From the IMG/VR virus record IMGVR_UViG_3300046002_005571, positions 1 to 24,246 of that record: a stretch of DNA of 24,246 nt. One strand, 5' to 3'. Under the pieces are notes generated by a model. It was not told where the DNA came from. It worked only from the letters and a program-made list of their open reading frames with translations, and did no database searches. The translations under genes and the position numbers were made by a program. The DNA comes from a virus. Of the stretch, positions 21,552 through 24,246 are shown in pieces. Each line of letters opens with the position of its first letter. Position 1 is the stretch's first letter.

Positions 21552-21579
21552 TTGACAAAAAGAAAATTTTTGCTATTCT
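21552..21579 (+). promoter_or_regulatory. Early promoter, leaderless geometry
   Basis: TTGACA (21552-21557), 16 bp spacer, TATTCT (21574-21579), 6 nt, ATG at 21586. Confidence 0.75.
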
Positions 21580-21585
21580 CTTTTT

Positions 21586-21951
21586 ATGCAGAATAAAATA
21601 AAAATCTTTATGGAACCTTTTGGCCCTAACCTCGCCTATTTAATCGAAGCAGATTTCCCATCTGCTGAAAGATTCTATAATGCAATTTACAATTTCGGCG
21701 GAACCAATTATAAATTACAAGATCGTGGAAGCGGAAAAGCGTTTTACTTTTATGCCGAACCAGCAAAGTTTCGCAGGGCTTTATCTCTCGCACTCGCCAC
21801 GAATCTCGAATCATCTTTTGCTCAAGGTGATTGGAACTCTCACGCAGAAGCATTGGCAGATCAAATAATTTCAGAAATAAAACCAGCAACTTTTGTAAGG
21901 CGTTGTCATTCAATGGAATATTCTTGCAGAAAATCTTTGACAGAATCGTAA
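21586..21951 (+). CDS. Early protein with GKAFYFYA motif, paralogue of the 19104 gene
   Basis: The 121-residue protein matches the 139-residue protein at 19104 across residues 1-70: PFGPNLAYLIEADFP, ERFYNAIYN, and GSGKAFYFYAEPA at the same place. It has AT-richer codons and a different, shorter C-terminus with two Cys. The last codons (LTES) contain the -35 box of the next promoter, so coding and promoter sequence overlap. Function is unknown. Two diverged copies in one early region suggest a useful, perhaps host-specific, role. Confidence 0.7.
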   Translation: MQNKIKIFMEPFGPNLAYLIEADFPSAERFYNAIYNFGGTNYKLQDRGSGKAFYFYAEPAKFRRALSLALATNLESSFAQGDWNSHAEALADQIISEIKPATFVRRCHSMEYSCRKSLTES

Positions 21952-21964
21952 TCTGTGATACATT
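21937..21964 (+). promoter_or_regulatory. Early promoter, leaderless geometry, partly in coding sequence
   Basis: TTGACA (21937-21942, inside the preceding gene), 16 bp spacer, TACATT (21959-21964), 6 nt, ATG at 21971. Confidence 0.75.
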
Positions 21965-21970
21965 ACCTAT

Positions 21971-22195
21971 ATGAACCAAAACGACATATCCTACCTAGCC
22001 TCGATTAACTGCACCGAAGCCTTTGCTGATGCGGAAGCATTCTTCGATTACATCAACTCCGCTGATGCCATCAACGAGATGCTCGACAAGATGGCTCCCT
22101 CTTACGATGAGAGGGATACCGAGGTCACCAACTTCTTTGGCGCTAAGGCTGTTCCTTTTCGCCTCACCTGTCAGAATGCAATGGAGGTCAAATAA
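21971..22195 (+). CDS. Early acidic protein, unknown (74 residues)
   Basis: A small acidic protein, mostly helical (AFADAEAFFDYINSADAINE, MLDKMAPSYDERDTEV), with Cys14 and Cys68. Codons are GC-rich. It leads a three-gene unit. The last codons hold the GGAGGT ribosome site of the next gene. No family is recognised. Small acidic early proteins often bind host proteins or mimic DNA; nothing here proves that. Confidence 0.62.
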   Translation: MNQNDISYLASINCTEAFADAEAFFDYINSADAINEMLDKMAPSYDERDTEVTNFFGAKAVPFRLTCQNAMEVK

Positions 22196-22196
22196 C

Positions 22197-22469
22197 ATGG
22201 ACTACAAAGCCTCTCTCAAGGAGTGGATGAACCAGCACATGCTGACTCGGTTAGATGTGCGCGACATCCTTAACGAGATGACGCGTGATGACGAGCGCAT
22301 CCTCGCATCTTCTCAATCTAACCTCTCGGATGTGGACGAATCGATGGATGGCGACTTCGATTCTGCTATGGCTTCTGCAGGTCACGGCACAGACGAAGAC
22401 TATGGTGGCGGGTGCTACCAGATGGAAGACTTCGGTTGGGCTGGTGATCCAGAAATTTGTGGAGAATAA
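22197..22469 (+). CDS. Early acidic protein, unknown (90 residues)
   Basis: The start at the ATG at 22197 is fixed by a consensus ribosome site (GGAGGT, 8 nt upstream). Longer in-frame starts would run through the preceding gene. The N-terminal 40 residues are helical (YKASLKEWMNQHMLTRLDVR, ILNEMTRDDERIL). The C-terminal 50 residues are strongly acidic and Gly-rich (SDVDESMDGDFDSAM and GTDEDYGGGCYQMEDFG). High acidity would suit a DNA mimic or a binding partner of a basic host protein; this is inference only. Confidence 0.62.
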   Translation: MDYKASLKEWMNQHMLTRLDVRDILNEMTRDDERILASSQSNLSDVDESMDGDFDSAMASAGHGTDEDYGGGCYQMEDFGWAGDPEICGE

Positions 22470-22471
22470 TT

Positions 22472-22588
22472 ATGATTGAAAAATATATACTCGCAATCGC
22501 TGGACTTGGAATTTTTTTCCTTGCTCTAGCTCTATTAGAAACCCTTATTAACTTTGGCCTCTGGCTTTGGGAGCGTAAGCGTAAGTAG
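22472..22588 (+). CDS. Single-span membrane peptide (38 residues)
   Basis: The frame starts at the ATG at 22472, with GGAG 9 nt upstream in the last codons of the preceding gene. The product is one membrane span (YILAIAGLGIFFLALALLETL) followed by FGLWLWERKRK. A short N-terminus and a Trp plus basic cluster after the span suggest an inner-membrane peptide with its C-terminus in the cytoplasm. Its TAG stop is inside the first repeat of palindrome pair D. Possible roles are small lysis or membrane-stress peptide, or exclusion factor. Confidence 0.65.
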   Translation: MIEKYILAIAGLGIFFLALALLETLINFGLWLWERKRK

Positions 22589-22656
22589 TTAACTATCAAC
22601 GACTTACGGCGGCGGGGAGGGCGCCCTCGTAAGTCCCTGACTACAAAAGACTTACG
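22580..22656 (+). repeat. Palindrome pair D between convergent genes
   Basis: Copy 1 is at 22580-22608 (CGTAAGTAGTTAACT then ATCAACGACTTACG) and copy 2 at 22628-22656 (CGTAAGTCCCTGACT then ACAAAAGACTTACG). The 19 bp spacer is GC-only except for two bases and contains GGGCGCCC. Rightward and leftward genes both end here, so it would serve as a two-way terminator. Confidence 0.72.
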
Positions 22657-22667
22657 AAGATTAAGTT

Positions 22668-22886
22668 TTACATAGACGCTCGCCAACCCTCAAAAAATTC
22701 ATCTATCTCTCTTTCTTTTTGCAAAAAAGTTTTGTTTGAATCTAGAGGAGGATTATCGTTATCGCTCCACGGATAAAAAGTTTCAAGATTTTCGTTTAAT
22801 AGTTTTTCGATGTTCATTTTTGTTTGTTTAGGATTAATGTTAGAATTATCGCCGAGGTTAGAATTGTTAAAAGCATAAGACGACAT
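22668..22886 (-). CDS. Small protein downstream of GP88 gene, unknown
   Basis: The 72-residue frame starts at an ATG 1 nt after the stop of the GP88-family gene. The longer open frame to 23021 overlaps that gene and is not used. The N-terminal 23 residues are Asn/Ser-rich and disordered. The rest is acidic and helical, with LETFYPWSDNDNPPLDSNKT and a C-terminal QKEREIDEFFEGWRASM. A second possible start (ATG at 22817) would give 49 residues. No family is recognised. It is probably cotranscribed with the GP88-family gene. Confidence 0.5.
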   Translation of the reverse strand: MSSYAFNNSNLGDNSNINPKQTKMNIEKLLNENLETFYPWSDNDNPPLDSNKTFLQKEREIDEFFEGWRASM

Positions 22887-22887
22887 C

Positions 22888-23523
22888 TTAATGCTTTTTG
22901 TAGTTAATTGCAAACTCATTCTTATGCCAGCATGCACGGCACGAACCGCACTTGTTTCCTTGTTTCGATGAAGGGCAATTAAATTCTCCCTTGTTGCTCG
23001 CACCGCTAACACAAAGGCCAAGGCGTTCTGCTAACCCAACCGGTGCGGGGCCATTCATCATAAGAGCAGAGAGACGGATGGTAAGATTAAAAGGAACTTC
23101 ACCGCCCTTGGCTATATACTCTGAAACGAAAGAGTATTCACGAGTAGGCAACCAAAAAGAAATATGCGGAAGATTCTTTGCAACTTTGACAATCTTTTCG
23201 AGATGCCAAATACCTTGCAAATCTCCCGAATCGTGCCAACGGAAGTGAGGGTTGTTTGCTTTACCAATAAGGTAAGTCATCGCATCCACCCAAAGATCGT
23301 GAGTAAGAGAAGCAAAACGCTTTTCCATCGCAGCTTGAACATTGGGGAAAACATAACGCCCTTTAAGAGCATAGCAGAAAGCACAAATGCTTCCCGCAAC
23401 CTGACGCATTTTTTGCCCGATAATGCAACGCTTCGCTGGCGTTGAATAAGCATAACCTGGCATCTTCGAGGGTTTAGATAGTGTGCCGACAATAGCTTCG
23501 GCTTGCTTTTTGTTTTTGAACAT
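22888..23523 (-). CDS. GP88-family phage protein
   Basis: The 211-residue protein has the pattern of the phage Gene Product 88 family: KMPGYAYSTPAKRC (C33), SICAFCYALKGRY (C47, C50), FRWHDSGDLQ (94-103), FWLPTREYSFVSEYIAKGG, and a C-terminal Cys set C171, C183, C192, C195, C198. The CxxCYA segment and later Cys cluster suggest a metal or iron-sulfur centre and recall radical-SAM-like phage proteins. The biochemical role is not established. It reads leftward from its own promoter with the leaderless geometry. Confidence 0.8.
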   Translation of the reverse strand: MFKNKKQAEAIVGTLSKPSKMPGYAYSTPAKRCIIGQKMRQVAGSICAFCYALKGRYVFPNVQAAMEKRFASLTHDLWVDAMTYLIGKANNPHFRWHDSGDLQGIWHLEKIVKVAKNLPHISFWLPTREYSFVSEYIAKGGEVPFNLTIRLSALMMNGPAPVGLAERLGLCVSGASNKGEFNCPSSKQGNKCGSCRACWHKNEFAINYKKH

Positions 23524-23529
23524 AAAATT

Positions 23530-23557
23530 ACTTTATCAGTTTTTTTTCTTGTGACAA
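23530..23557 (-). promoter_or_regulatory. Early promoter on minus strand, leaderless geometry
   Basis: On the minus strand TTGTCA (23552-23557), 16 bp spacer, TAAAGT (23530-23535), 6 nt, ATG at 23523. It obeys the same spacing as the rightward promoters although it reads the other way. Confidence 0.7.
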
Positions 23558-23571
23558 GTTTTTTTTGCAGT

Positions 23572-23648
23572 TAAATCTCGTTGAGTATCAATGACTTACA
23601 ACCGTAAGGGCCCCGCTTGCCTAAGTTGTTGAGACTTAAGCAGTTACA
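23572..23648 (-). repeat. Palindrome pair E, inverted orientation
   Basis: Copies lie at 23620-23648 and 23572-23600 with a 19 bp spacer (contains AAGGGCCCCGCTT). Read on the minus strand, the second copy (TGTAAGTCATTGAT then ACTCAACGAGATTTA) is of the promoter-proximal type seen at 18812 and 20555. It again stands 14 bp before a promoter. Orientation therefore follows transcription. The first copy overlaps the stop of the ArdC-type gene. Confidence 0.7.
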
Positions 23649-24244
23649 GTTTCTTCTTCTGGAATCTCTTCGGTTTCTTTTTTACCAAGGAAAGCGTCAA
23701 ATCTTTTTTGAGCTTTGCTCGAAGCCGAAATAATAAAGTTCATATCTTTTTTCAAAACTTGGAGCCAACTCGAAAGATAGCTCGCAGAATTGTTGAAACA
23801 TTTTTCAGAATCAATCCCACAAAAGTTAAGACAAAGACTCGCAAAAATCTCTGCGGTCAATTCCTCTTTGCTATAATTCTCTGAACCAAATCCATTTTTG
23901 ATATCATCATTGGTTGCCTTGTGCATAGCGTGACCAATTTCGTGAAACGCTGTGGAATAATACTCCTCAACGCTGTTGAAGTTTTCTTTCTCGGGCAGAT
24001 CAATCTTATGTTCCTGCGGGTAATAGCAGGCACGGCTTCCACCATACTTGATCTTGATAATGCACTTGTTTATCAACTTCTCTGCTTCTTCTACTGGAGA
24101 AAATTCCAGCTTCTTAACTTCGGGCTGTTTCCACTTTAGCCCCTCGACATCGCTCAAACCAAAGACTCTGTAATAACGCATCATCGGAAAGCTTTTGGTT
24201 TCATTGTCTTTCTCAGACTTCAATAGTTTGTAATAAACTACCAT
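23636..24244 (-). CDS. ArdC-type antirestriction metallopeptidase, 5' end cut by window
   Basis: The open frame runs to within 2 bp of the window edge. It begins in VVYYK, which in ArdC proteins lies inside the N-terminal ssDNA-binding domain. The true start is therefore probably outside, and the Met at 24244 internal. The following YYRVFGLSDVEGL matches the domain junction. The C-terminal zincin domain is complete: STAFHEIGHAMHKA with HExxH at residues 101-105 of the visible part, then YSKEELTAEIFASL with the third-ligand Glu region. ArdC proteins protect incoming plasmid or phage DNA from host restriction. The last 20 residues are acidic. It ends inside palindrome pair E. Confidence 0.82.
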   Translation of the reverse strand: MVVYYKLLKSEKDNETKSFPMMRYYRVFGLSDVEGLKWKQPEVKKLEFSPVEEAEKLINKCIIKIKYGGSRACYYPQEHKIDLPEKENFNSVEEYYSTAFHEIGHAMHKATNDDIKNGFGSENYSKEELTAEIFASLCLNFCGIDSEKCFNNSASYLSSWLQVLKKDMNFIISASSKAQKRFDAFLGKKETEEIPEEETVTA

Positions 24245-24246
24245 AT

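Noticed and set aside
22887-23021. Longer version (117 codons) of the small gene at 22668-22886
   Set aside because: The extra N-terminus lies wholly inside the GP88-family gene in another frame and has the composition of a shadow.
20346-23648. CRISPR-like reading of the paired 29 bp repeats with 18-20 bp spacers
   Set aside because: There are only two repeats per locus, repeats diverge between copies, spacers are all GC-rich and self-complementary, and there is no cas gene or leader. Dispersed palindromes fit better.
20346-23648. Integron attC sites between gene cassettes
   Set aside because: Length (about 77 bp) and cassette-like gene order are suggestive. However, I cannot find the attC R box consensus (GTTRRRY / RYYYAAC) at the ends, and each half is a palindrome by itself rather than the unit folding as one.
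1-24246. tRNA genes
   Set aside because: I looked for the T-arm consensus (GTTCGAATC type) in intergenic space on both strands and saw none. Most gaps are too short.

Overview
The window is a piece of a tailed double-stranded DNA phage (Caudoviricetes), probably virulent, and probably infecting a Gram-negative host. The head and packaging genes are unmistakable: major capsid protein, protease-scaffold, portal and large terminase. Three lipobox-type lipoproteins sit around the endolysin and a holin-like gene, which suggests an outer membrane in the host. There is no integrase, host flank, rRNA, or recognisable tRNA. I cannot place the phage in a genus.

Layout. Positions 1-16279 are AT-rich and almost entirely on the minus strand. 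Read in the direction of transcription they run: PhoH-like ATPase, zinc-ribbon protein, sigma factor, small-terminase-like protein, ERCC4-type nuclease, large terminase, portal, three tail or appendage-type proteins, a lysis and lipoprotein block (holin-like protein, lipoproteins, a duplicated structural protein, pesticin-type muramidase), then a DUF5824-like protein, protease-scaffold, decoration-like protein and major capsid protein (cut by the window start). Genes are packed with 4-8 bp overlaps. The main exception is a GC-rich 130 bp gap at 7686-7815. Two conserved phage genes of unknown function (16335-17260) read rightward from a 55 bp divergent spacer. They converge on a leftward pair of membrane genes, one of them a large coiled-coil membrane protein (17252-18531).

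After a 370 bp gene-free boundary (18532-18899), composition and style change. From 18900 to the end there are small, mostly unknown genes with higher GC and sigma70-type promoters. These include a SleB-like cell-wall hydrolase, a DUF3846 protein, two pairs of paralogous small proteins, a GP88-family protein and an ArdC-type metallopeptidase (cut by the window end). This looks like an early or accessory host-takeover region.

The two most unusual signals are both in this right-hand block. First, promoters have a rigid geometry, TTGACA-N16-TAnnnT-N6-ATG. This would place the transcription start on the A of the start codon, giving leaderless mRNAs. Second genes of the same units carry strong Shine-Dalgarno sites instead. 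Second, eleven copies of a 29 bp imperfect palindrome lie only between or at the ends of transcription units. Ten are arranged as five pairs, each pair separated by an 18-20 bp GC-rich spacer, and several stand directly upstream of the promoters. Together these resemble mobile regulatory cassettes (terminator or operator plus early promoter), comparable in concept to the promoter-early-stem-loop elements of T4-type phages. In the late block a GTGTAAT-like element recurs in front of genes that lack a Shine-Dalgarno site and may be the promoter read by the phage sigma factor.
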